Source: Flavobacteriaceae bacterium UBA7684 (lineage in GTDB: Bacteria; Bacteroidota; Bacteroidia; Flavobacteriales; Flavobacteriaceae). From it: DNA of 64,000 bases. Position numbers and translations under genes: made by a program. Under the pieces are notes generated by a model. It was not told the origin of the DNA and did no database searches. It saw only the letters and a list, made by a program, of their open reading frames with translations. Location: assembly GCA_002482885.1 (NCBI GenBank), contig DLGW01000026.1:1-64000 (forward strand). The letters are read 5' to 3'. Of the stretch, positions 49,043 to 56,547 are shown piece after piece. Each line of letters starts with the position of its first letter. The first letter of the stretch is position 1.

Positions 49043-51631
49043 TTACGCAGAGTTTCTGCTGGCATTAATATTACCAAATAAGGAACGAGTAACTATTTTT
49101 TCGTACACTTCTATCAATTCAATATCTGGATTATCTTCTTTTTTAAGCTCTTGAATCTTTAATAAGGCGTGTTGTTGAATAGTTAATAATGGCAATACAA
49201 TCTTCTCTCTTACCGCTATAGACGCTTTACCATCCGGATAGTTTTCCATTAATTCTGTAAAGCCTGTCATTTTCAATAACAAACGTTTGGTTTCTTCAAA
49301 TTCATTGTAAATAATCTCCCAGAAAGGTCCAAATTCTGGATCTTGCTTCATGTAGGCGGTTAATGGGAAAAACGACTTAGCTAAAGACATCATACTGTTC
49401 TCTATCAAGGTTTTAAAGAATAAAGAATTGTTATACAAATCCTCTACTTTATCCCATTCCCCATTTCTTTCATAAACTCCTAAAGCAGTTCCTAAACCAA
49501 AGAAACCTGGCACATTTTGTTTTAATTGACTCCAAGAACCTACAAAAGGAATCGCACGTAAATCTCCAAAATTCAAGGAATCCGAAGCATTTCTTTTAGA
49601 AGGACGGCTACCAATATTGGTTTTTGCATAATATTTAAGCGTACTCATATTTTCCAGGTATGGAATAAACTTTTCATGACCTTTAAAATCTACGTAAGCT
49701 TTATAACTAATATTAGCTAATTTATCGAAGGTTTTGCGTTGAGAGTCAGACAATAGGTTTTCGTTTACACTAAACACATTACTTGCTGCTCCTGCGCTAA
49801 TTAAGTTTTCTAAATTGAATCTACAAGAATCTAGAGTTCCAAAATTAGAACTGATGGTTTGTCCTTGAACAGTCAATTGAATCTCTCTGTTATCGATATT
49901 AGGCCCCATAGAGGCATAAAACTTATGGGTTTTTCCACCACCACGCGCTGGAGGACCACCACGTCCATCAAAGAAAATCACTTTAATCCCAAATTTTCTA
50001 GAAATTCTTGATAAAGATTCTTTAGCCTGATAAATAGACCAGTTGGCTTTTAAATAACCACCATCTTTGGTTCCATCTGAAAAACCAAGCATAATGGTTT
50101 GATTATTTCCACGGTTACGTAAATGTAAAGCATACACAGGATTGCTATATAACAACTCCATTACCGATTCAGCTCCTGCTAAATCTTCAACAGATTCAAA
50201 TAACGGCACAATATCTACTGATGGATTTTTCCATCCACACATTCTAATGATAGCAAAAGCTTCTAAAACATTGATTGCGTTTTCGTTATTACTGATAATG
50301 TATCTGTTAGCTCCTGCTTCTCCGTTTTTAGCTTGAATAGTTTGAATGGCGTGAACTGATTCTAAAGTTGAACGAGTCATTTCGTTTTCAAAATCTTCTG
50401 GAGACAATACTACTGAAAAATCTTTAGTTAGATCCTGTATTTTTTCTTCGTCGCTTAACTCGTAGTAATTCGCAGGCAATAAGTCAATATTTTTTTCTTG
50501 ACTATATCTTACAATGTCTTTGATTACCGCATTGTGAATTTTACTGTTTTGACGTATATCTAAAGTCGCAAAGAAAAACTCAAATAAATTTACTTTACTA
50601 ATCAACTCGTCTAAATCATCTAAATACAAAGACTGATGTTGATCTATTACAATATGACGAATATTAGCTAATTCTAATTTAAGCTCATCTAAAGTAATAT
50701 AAAGCTCACCTGTTGAGTAATAAACCGAACGATACAATCTATTTTCAATAGATTCTAACATATCAATAACTCTATAAAAAGTAAGTTTTCTTTTTAATTG
50801 TCTGATGTCTTGATAATACAACTTAAGAATAGAACGTCTTAAACGATGGGCTACTTTTAAGGTGATTTCGGTAGTCACAAAAGGGTTACCATCACGGTCT
50901 CCACCTGGCCAAAATCCTAAGTCAATAATTCTATTGCTTAATTTTTCGTCGTCGAAAATATTTTTTTCAATATATTTTACAATGTGTCCAGAGGTTGGAT
51001 AAAATACGTTTTCTAAATACCAAATCAAACTAATAGCTTCGTCGTAAGGAGTTGGTTTTTGTTTTTTAATGAATGGGGTTTTTCCTAGCTGAGCCATCAA
51101 ATTTCGAATGTGAACAAAGTCATTCTTTTTAATAGCATCAGTTAAATCATTAATAATACTTAATACTTCTCCTGGATAAAACTGAGTTGGATGCGCCGTT
51201 AATACCGGACGAACATAAAAGGTTTTAAAGAATTGTTTTAATTCTTCTAATTTATTTTTAGCCTCAGCCTCTTCTTTTAAACTTCGAACAGATCCTCTAC
51301 CTTCCATGTTGTTGATAACCGTAAAAGACGCATCTTCAATAGCATCAAACAACACCACTTGTCGTTCAATGTATTGAATAAAACGAAACATAATGTCTAG
51401 TTTTTGTTCTTCGGTAAATTCAGGTAAATATTTTTGAATAAAATATTCAAAAATTTCTTTTGGGGTGTGTTGTTTTTCGTAGCCTTTTTTGCAAGTTTCT
51501 TCGAATAACGGAAGCATAGCTCCAGTATTACTGATTTCATCAAATGGTAATGTGATGAAAATACTGTTGTAGATTTTGAATTTATCTAATACTTCTTGAT
51601 TAAACCGTTCCAGTCTTGGTATTCTATCCAT
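49043..51631 (-). CDS. ppc: Phosphoenolpyruvate carboxylase
   Basis: Carboxylates phosphoenolpyruvate to oxaloacetate to refill the TCA cycle. Key motifs are LTAHPTQ with the catalytic His, FWPGGDRDGNPFV, FFDGRGGPPARGGG with the catalytic Arg-rich loop, and the later GSRPSKR stretch; the C terminus RSLFGNINASRNSA lies where allosteric aspartate binds in other PEPCs. At 862 residues it is complete. It follows an Lrp-family gene and an M14 peptidase gene on the same strand with small gaps, so the three may form one operon under the 53311-53349 region. Confidence 0.95.
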   Translation of the reverse strand: MDRIPRLERFNQEVLDKFKIYNSIFITLPFDEISNTGAMLPLFEETCKKGYEKQHTPKEIFEYFIQKYLPEFTEEQKLDIMFRFIQYIERQVVLFDAIEDASFTVINNMEGRGSVRSLKEEAEAKNKLEELKQFFKTFYVRPVLTAHPTQFYPGEVLSIINDLTDAIKKNDFVHIRNLMAQLGKTPFIKKQKPTPYDEAISLIWYLENVFYPTSGHIVKYIEKNIFDDEKLSNRIIDLGFWPGGDRDGNPFVTTEITLKVAHRLRRSILKLYYQDIRQLKRKLTFYRVIDMLESIENRLYRSVYYSTGELYITLDELKLELANIRHIVIDQHQSLYLDDLDELISKVNLFEFFFATLDIRQNSKIHNAVIKDIVRYSQEKNIDLLPANYYELSDEEKIQDLTKDFSVVLSPEDFENEMTRSTLESVHAIQTIQAKNGEAGANRYIISNNENAINVLEAFAIIRMCGWKNPSVDIVPLFESVEDLAGAESVMELLYSNPVYALHLRNRGNNQTIMLGFSDGTKDGGYLKANWSIYQAKESLSRISRKFGIKVIFFDGRGGPPARGGGKTHKFYASMGPNIDNREIQLTVQGQTISSNFGTLDSCRFNLENLISAGAASNVFSVNENLLSDSQRKTFDKLANISYKAYVDFKGHEKFIPYLENMSTLKYYAKTNIGSRPSKRNASDSLNFGDLRAIPFVGSWSQLKQNVPGFFGLGTALGVYERNGEWDKVEDLYNNSLFFKTLIENSMMSLAKSFFPLTAYMKQDPEFGPFWEIIYNEFEETKRLLLKMTGFTELMENYPDGKASIAVREKIVLPLLTIQQHALLKIQELKKEDNPDIELIEVYEKIVTRSLFGNINASRNSA

Positions 51632-51661
51632 CTTTTATTCTATTCTTGCTAAAATTTATTT

Positions 51662-52141
51662 TTACAAATCTTTTAATATGGTATGCATTAAGCGTTTTTT
51701 GTCGTTAATACATTCTTCTAAGGTAATCATGGTTTCACTTCTGTACACTCCTTCTACATTTTCAATCTGAAAGATTAATTCTCTGGCATGTTTAGAATCT
51801 ATAGCCCTAACCTTGCAAAAAATATTAAAGCTTCCAGAAACAATCGACGCCACTGTTACAAATGGAATTTCGTTTATTTCTTTTAAAACCCTATTAATGT
51901 CTCGAGTATTATTTACAAAAATACCTACATGAGCTATAAAAGGGTAACCTAATTTATCATAATTTAAAACTAACGAAGAACCTTTAATTACGCCTGCATC
52001 TTCCATTTTTTTCACCCTAACATGTACTGTACCCGGAGATATAATCAATGTTTTGGCAATGTCGGTATATGGTGTTCTGGCATTGTCAATTAAAATATCT
52101 AAAATTTGTTTATCTACTTCGTCTAGTTTAATGTTAATCAT
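51662..52141 (-). CDS. Lrp/AsnC-family transcriptional regulator
   Basis: A 159-residue regulator with an N-terminal winged helix (VDKQILDILIDNARTPYTDIAKTLIISPGTVHVRVKKMEDAGVIKG) and a C-terminal ligand-binding RAM domain (YPFIAHVGIFVNNTRDINRVLKEI; FNIFCKVRAIDSKHARELIF; ETMITLEECI). Lrp/AsnC proteins respond to amino acids. It lies 30 bp before ppc and 19 bp after the M14 peptidase, so it may tune both carbon and amino-acid use. The effector cannot be told. Confidence 0.93.
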   Translation of the reverse strand: MINIKLDEVDKQILDILIDNARTPYTDIAKTLIISPGTVHVRVKKMEDAGVIKGSSLVLNYDKLGYPFIAHVGIFVNNTRDINRVLKEINEIPFVTVASIVSGSFNIFCKVRAIDSKHARELIFQIENVEGVYRSETMITLEECINDKKRLMHTILKDL

Positions 52142-52160
52142 GCTAATATTGAGTTTTGGT

Positions 52161-53297
52161 TTAGTTTAATTGTTTGCCTTCTTTAAAACAAATATCACCT
52201 ACTGAAAAGTTAGCTATTTCACCTACAACAGGCTCTACATCAATACTTTTTCCTTGAGCGTCAATTTCTAGATGACCATACTTGTTTAAGTTTTCCCCAA
52301 CATCAGATACGTGTGCTACCCAATAAATAGCCGAATCGCGCAACACCTCTTGATATTGAAGACCAAATGTAATGTTTTTTTTAATTTTACCACTTACCCC
52401 CCCTACATTTCTAACCATAACGTCGTAGAAATCCGTATTGTTTTGTGGTATTTCTTGGTATTTATGAACTGGATTAACAGAATAGTCTATATCTGTTATA
52501 TTTTTTAAAGCTGTAATCAACGAAATAAAAATAAATTTTCTGGTTTCTTCTCGATGATAATCATTAGGATAATGCCCTGATTCAAACAATATGGTTGGTA
52601 TTCCATTATATTGCAACGTATCGCCTATGCAATTCAAATTAAAACCATCATCAAAACGTCCTACTTGACCTGGAATATAATTTTGCAATTCATCATTCAT
52701 AGCAATAATTACACTCATGGCTTTTTTTCTAACCTCGTTTACCTCTCTGGTTTCATTATACGAAGGCGATAAAAATGAAACTGTAGCCGGCTTATTGGTG
52801 TTACCTACTCCAAAAATCGTTCGCTGATCATGTAAATTAAACCCAAAATCTGGATTAAAAGAACTATAAACTTGTTTCAGTAATTGACTTTCGGGCTGTG
52901 TTAAATCCTGAGAATCTCTGTTTAAATCCACTTGAACCGCATTGGCTCTGGTATATAGAAAGGCGCCATCTGGATTTAGCATTGGAATAATCTTTAACGT
53001 GTATTTTGACAAAAAAGACGCTGCCAATTCATCATCGGCATTTAATAAATTCAATAAATCTATAACCGCTTTTGTTGTGGTACTTTCATTACCATGCATT
53101 TGCGACCACATTAAAATTTTAGTTGAGCCAAATCCAATGGTATAATCGTAAATAATTCTATTCTGAACCGAACGACCAACCTCTGTTAAATCACCTTTGG
53201 GTAGTGATTTTAAAAACGGCTCTATGTGATTTAAAGTAACATATCTCCCTGAAATTTCAGACACTTTAAATTGCTTAAACAACTCTAACACCTTCAT
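52161..53297 (-). CDS. M14-family zinc carboxypeptidase
   Basis: A 378-residue cytoplasmic zinc peptidase of the M14 (carboxypeptidase A-like) fold. Zinc ligands are in MHGNEST (H-x-x-E) and in FNLHDQRTIFG (His), with the DLNRDSQ substrate-binding stretch and LFESGHYPNDYHRE supplying the catalytic Glu. There is no signal peptide, so it should process intracellular peptides or cell-wall fragments. It is the first gene of a probable M14-lrp-ppc operon and is divergent from the XRE regulator across a 312-bp region with four dyads. Confidence 0.88.
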   Translation of the reverse strand: MKVLELFKQFKVSEISGRYVTLNHIEPFLKSLPKGDLTEVGRSVQNRIIYDYTIGFGSTKILMWSQMHGNESTTTKAVIDLLNLLNADDELAASFLSKYTLKIIPMLNPDGAFLYTRANAVQVDLNRDSQDLTQPESQLLKQVYSSFNPDFGFNLHDQRTIFGVGNTNKPATVSFLSPSYNETREVNEVRKKAMSVIIAMNDELQNYIPGQVGRFDDGFNLNCIGDTLQYNGIPTILFESGHYPNDYHREETRKFIFISLITALKNITDIDYSVNPVHKYQEIPQNNTDFYDVMVRNVGGVSGKIKKNITFGLQYQEVLRDSAIYWVAHVSDVGENLNKYGHLEIDAQGKSIDVEPVVGEIANFSVGDICFKEGKQLN

Positions 53298-53310
53298 GAT
53301 TATTTAATTA

Positions 53311-53350
53311 GTTTACAAATGTAATTAAAACATAATTTACATTTGTAAAC
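53311..53350 (-). promoter_or_regulatory. Promoter and paired dyads before the M14 gene
   Basis: GTTTACAAATGTAA (53311-53324) and TTACATTTGTAAAC (53337-53350) are perfect 14-bp inverted copies. Each is itself close to the dyad TTTACA-N2-TGTAAA. On the minus strand the first contains the -7 box TACATTTG (53323-53316), 19 bp before the M14 ATG. Confidence 0.65.
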
Positions 53351-53370
53351 AAAGGGAATAGCAGTATTGA

Positions 53371-53384
53371 TATACAATTGTAAA
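53371..53384. promoter_or_regulatory. Third TTTACA-N2-TGTAAA-like dyad
   Basis: TATACA-AT-TGTAAA, 21 bp beyond the second dyad, in the divergent region. A half-site TGTAAAC also lies at 53400-53406. Confidence 0.5.
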
Positions 53385-53543
53385 CAAATCAATATTTTCT
53401 GTAAACACCTTTCAGACATAAGACTAAACATTTATCGATGAAAATTATCAAACATATTTTCAATAAATCAAAATATTAATAATCAGTTATTTAAAATACA
53501 TTAAATAAAGTTTTAATTTTACAATTATATTAATTTAACTCCC

Positions 53544-53581
53544 TTTGCGTATTGCATATTATAATTATTTACATTTGTAAC
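53544..53581 (+). promoter_or_regulatory. XRE gene promoter with overlapping dyad
   Basis: TTTG (53544-53547), 22 bp, then -7 box TACATTTG (53570-53577). The dyad TTTACA-TT-TGTAAC (53568-53581) covers the box. A transcript would start near 53584, about 26 nt before the ATG. Between 53407 and 53543 I see AT-rich sequence only. Confidence 0.65.
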
Positions 53582-53609
53582 ACATCATTGCTTATTAAAA
53601 AATGTTACA

Positions 53610-54005
53610 ATGTTAAACAGTTTAGAGTTTATTAAAAATCTAGAAAAAATAATGGAATACTACCATATAAACGCTTCTGTTTTAGCGGATAAAATAGGGA
53701 TCCAACGCTCTGGATTGTCTCATATTTTGTCGGGAAGAAACAAGCCTAGTTTGGAGTTTATTCTTAAAATAATTAACGAATTTCCGGATGTAGATTTTTA
53801 TTGGCTAACTCTTGGTGAAGGTTCTTTTCCGAAGTCAACAACAACCAATAACTCCCCTACTTTGAAAAATTCATTTATAGAAGAAGAAAAAAAGATTTCT
53901 TTAAAAACAGAAAGTAGTTTACCTAACCCGTTTGAAAATTCAAACGAAATTGAAAAAATTGTGTTTTTTTATAAAAACGGAAGTTTTAAGGAATATCATA
54001 AATAA
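53610..54005 (+). CDS. XRE/CI-like transcriptional regulator
   Basis: A 131-residue protein with an N-terminal HTH (YHINASVLADKIGIQRSGLSHILSGRNKPSLEFILKIINEFPDVDFYWLTLGEG) of the phage-repressor type. A flexible middle and a short C-terminal segment (EKIVFFYKNGSFKEYHK) follow. There is no peptidase domain, so it is not LexA-like. It is transcribed away from the M14 gene across the dyad-bearing region and is the natural candidate to bind TTTACA-N2-TGTAAA sites, repressing itself and perhaps the M14-lrp-ppc operon. No phage gene lies near. Confidence 0.85.
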   Translation: MLNSLEFIKNLEKIMEYYHINASVLADKIGIQRSGLSHILSGRNKPSLEFILKIINEFPDVDFYWLTLGEGSFPKSTTTNNSPTLKNSFIEEEKKISLKTESSLPNPFENSNEIEKIVFFYKNGSFKEYHK

Positions 54006-54039
54006 ATTTCACCATAAGTGATTTTTTTCTAGAGTAGTA

Positions 54040-54927
54040 TTATTTAAACCTACTAGATACCACCTCTGCTTTTCTACTCAAACTATAATCGTAAAAACCT
54101 TCGCCTGATTTTACGCCTAGTTTTCCTGCTTGTACCATATTCACCAATAATGGATTAGGTGCGTATTTAGGATTTTTAAATCCATCATATAACACATTTA
54201 AAATAGACAGACAAACATCTAATCCTATAAAATCAGCTAATTGTAAAGGTCCCATAGGATGTGCCATACCTAATTTCATTACTCCATCAATTTCAGTAAC
54301 ACCTGCTACTCCATTTTGTAAAGCTTCAATAGCTTCATTAATCATGGGCATTAAAATTCTATTGGCAATAAAACCTGGAAAATCATTAGATTCTATAGGA
54401 GTTTTATCAACACGTAAAGTAATCGCAATAATCGTTTCAATAGTTTCCACATCTGTTTGGTAAGCTTTTACTACTTCTACCAAAGGCATTAACGGCACTG
54501 GATTCATAAAATGCATACCAATTACCCGATTAGGATAAGGTACTGCCGAAGCTAATTTTGTAATGGAAATAGACGAAGTATTACTTGCTAAAATGGTTTG
54601 TGGTTTACAAATTTCACCTAGTCTTTTAAATAAATTCAGTTTAATTTCTACATTTTCAACAACAGCTTCTACCACCAAATCCGCAGGAATTACGCCACTT
54701 TCCAAATCTGTAAAAGTGTGAATATTTTGTAGCGTTTGCCATTTTAAATCGGCAGCTATGATTTCCTTACTCACCATTCTGTCTAAATTGATTTCAATTG
54801 TTTCTAAAGCTTTTTGCAAAGCTTTTTCATTAGTATCAATCAAATGAACTTTATAATGATGTTGAGCAAACACATGAGCGATTCCATTTCCCATGGTACC
54901 CGCTCCTATTACGGCTATGATTTTCAT
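54040..54927 (-). CDS. hbd: 3-hydroxybutyryl-CoA dehydrogenase
   Basis: An NAD-dependent enzyme of beta-oxidation or butyryl metabolism. The N-terminal Rossmann domain starts IAVIGAGTMGNGIAHVFAQH, followed by LASNTSSISITKLA and the active-site RVIGMHFMNPVPLMPLVEVV; the C-terminal helical domain has DFPGFIANRILMPMINEAI, GMAHPMGPLQLADFIGLDVCLSIL and KSGEGFYDY. At 295 residues it has full length. It stands alone on the minus strand; the Crp/Fnr-type dyad at 54955-54970 lies only 28 bp before its ATG and might affect it as well as the divergent regulator gene. Confidence 0.94.
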   Translation of the reverse strand: MKIIAVIGAGTMGNGIAHVFAQHHYKVHLIDTNEKALQKALETIEINLDRMVSKEIIAADLKWQTLQNIHTFTDLESGVIPADLVVEAVVENVEIKLNLFKRLGEICKPQTILASNTSSISITKLASAVPYPNRVIGMHFMNPVPLMPLVEVVKAYQTDVETIETIIAITLRVDKTPIESNDFPGFIANRILMPMINEAIEALQNGVAGVTEIDGVMKLGMAHPMGPLQLADFIGLDVCLSILNVLYDGFKNPKYAPNPLLVNMVQAGKLGVKSGEGFYDYSLSRKAEVVSSRFK

Positions 54928-54954
54928 ACTCGCTAAGTTAATTTATTTTAAAAT

Positions 54955-54970
54955 GGTAACAAATGTTACC
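54955..54970. promoter_or_regulatory. Crp/Fnr-type dyad upstream of the regulator gene
   Basis: Perfect dyad GGTAAC-AAAT-GTTACC with a 4-bp spacer, the half-site spacing of Fnr boxes. The centre lies about 91 bp before the Crp/Fnr ATG. A weak -7 box (TATCTTG) is at 55022. Its twin is at 56489-56504. Confidence 0.7.
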
Positions 54971-55053
54971 GAAGCAAAAAACTTTCAATCCTAATTTTGA
55001 CAAAAATATTTAATCCTTAGTTATCTTGTAGCTCAAAATTTCATACAAAAACC

Positions 55054-55692
55054 ATGAACACATTAGACTCATTAAAAGAAGCTTACGGATTTATTTTTGA
55101 AGAAGAATTACTCAAAGAAATCGCAGAAAGTGCTAAATATCAAAAATTTAAGGCAGAAGATTATTTAATAGAAATTGGTGACTACATCAAAAACATGCCT
55201 TTATTATTACACGGAGCTATTAAAATTTTACGAGAAGATACCGAAGGCGACGAATTACTATTATATTTTTTAGAAAGAGGAGACACTTGTGCCATGACGC
55301 TTACTTGCTGTTTAGGACAATCCAAAAGCAAAATTAGAGCGATTGCCGAAACCGATGGCGATATGCTCATGATACCCATTCATAAAATGGAAGAATGGTT
55401 AACTAAATATAAAACCTGGCGGAATTTTGTTTTTGAAAGCTACAATATTCGATTAAACGAAATGTTAGAAGCTATTGACACCTTAGCTTTTATGAATATG
55501 GATGAACGTTTATATAAATACTTAACTGACAAAGCCAAAGTATTGGGGAATCCTGAAATCAACAATACCCATCAAGAAATTGCCAATGAATTACATACCT
55601 CGCGAGTGGTGGTTTCCCGCTTATTAAAAAGTTTAGAAAACAATCATAAAATCAAACTTCACCGCAATAAAATTGAAGTGTTAGACTTATAA
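55054..55692 (+). CDS. Crp/Fnr-family transcriptional regulator
   Basis: A 212-residue regulator: N-terminal cyclic-nucleotide-binding fold (FKAEDYLIEIGDYIKNMPLLLHGAIKILREDTEGDELLLYFLERGDTC with a Cys pair in CAMTLTCCLGQ) and a C-terminal winged helix (NTHQEIANELHTSRVVVSRLLKSLENNHKI). The Cys residues (MTLTCC) sit where redox- or sulfide-sensing relatives might react. No Fe-S cluster Cys set of true Fnr is seen. It starts an operon with tauE (4 bp later), and GGTAAC-N4-GTTACC dyads lie upstream of it and of the next gene. A sulfur- or redox-responsive regulator is inferred. Confidence 0.9.
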   Translation: MNTLDSLKEAYGFIFEEELLKEIAESAKYQKFKAEDYLIEIGDYIKNMPLLLHGAIKILREDTEGDELLLYFLERGDTCAMTLTCCLGQSKSKIRAIAETDGDMLMIPIHKMEEWLTKYKTWRNFVFESYNIRLNEMLEAIDTLAFMNMDERLYKYLTDKAKVLGNPEINNTHQEIANELHTSRVVVSRLLKSLENNHKIKLHRNKIEVLDL

Positions 55693-55695
55693 AAA

Positions 55696-56493
55696 ATGGA
55701 AATAATAGGATTTGCAGCAGCCTTATTTATTGGAATTATTTTAGGATTAATTGGTGGCGGAGGCTCCATTATGACGGTTCCTGTATTGGTGTATTTAATG
55801 GGCTTGAATCCTGTAACAGCAACCGCCTATTCTTTATTTGTGGTGGGAATTACTTCGTTATTTGGCAGTATCGGTAACTTAAAACGTAAAGAAGTTGACT
55901 TGAAAATGGCACTAGTATTCGCCATTCCGTCATTGCTTTCGGTGTATTTTACACGAAAATATCTTATTTATAATCTGCCCGAAATTTTATTCAACATTGG
56001 TGATTTTGAAGTAAGTAAAAATCTTTTTTTAATGGTTTTGTTTGCCTTAATTATGGTAATGACCTCTTATTCCATGCTTAAAAAAGATTTTTGCAGAGAT
56101 TGTGGAGACGATTCTGGGAAATTCAATTATCCGTTAATTATTGCCGAAGGAATTGGTGTAGGCATTATCACGGGTTTGGTGGGTGCAGGTGGCGGATTTT
56201 TAATCATTCCTGCTTTAGTATTTTTTGCGCGATTACCCATCAAAAAAGCAGTTGCTACTTCATTAATCATCATTGCGGCTAAATCACTTATAGGATTTGT
56301 AGGAGACGTACAAAATATTGAAATAGAATGGAATATATTATTACCATTTACTTTAATATCAGTAATTGGAATTTTTTTAGGTATTTATTTAACCCGATTT
56401 GTGAATGATGAAAAACTAAAAAAAGCTTTTGGATGGTTTGTTTTATTGATGGGAATTTACATCATCATTAACGAATTAATTATCGGGTTGTAA
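55696..56493 (+). CDS. TauE/SafE-family sulfite/anion exporter
   Basis: A 265-residue membrane permease with about eight helices in two related halves. Each half begins with the family glycine motif: LFIGIILGLIGGGGSIMTVPVLVYL at the N terminus and GVGIITGLVGAGGGFLIIPALVFFA in the middle, and the last helix is FGWFVLLMGIYIIINEL. TauE/SafE proteins export sulfite or other sulfur anions. It lies 4 bp after the Crp/Fnr gene and is followed by the MBL-rhodanese gene, the usual Bacteroidota sulfide-detoxification set. A Cys pair in the central loop (CRDCGDDSG) might bind metal or sense sulfur. Confidence 0.9.
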   Translation: MEIIGFAAALFIGIILGLIGGGGSIMTVPVLVYLMGLNPVTATAYSLFVVGITSLFGSIGNLKRKEVDLKMALVFAIPSLLSVYFTRKYLIYNLPEILFNIGDFEVSKNLFLMVLFALIMVMTSYSMLKKDFCRDCGDDSGKFNYPLIIAEGIGVGIITGLVGAGGGFLIIPALVFFARLPIKKAVATSLIIIAAKSLIGFVGDVQNIEIEWNILLPFTLISVIGIFLGIYLTRFVNDEKLKKAFGWFVLLMGIYIIINELIIGL

Positions 56494-56504
56494 CATAGGT
56501 TACC
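56489..56504. promoter_or_regulatory. Crp/Fnr-type dyad upstream of the MBL-rhodanese gene
   Basis: TGTAAC-ATAG-GTTACC, differing from the perfect dyad at 54955 only in the outer base and spacer. It overlaps the tauE stop and ends 43 bp before the next ATG at 56548. Confidence 0.7.
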
Positions 56505-56547
56505 AAAGTTAAAAACCTATCGAAGTATTTTTACCGTCAAAAAAATC

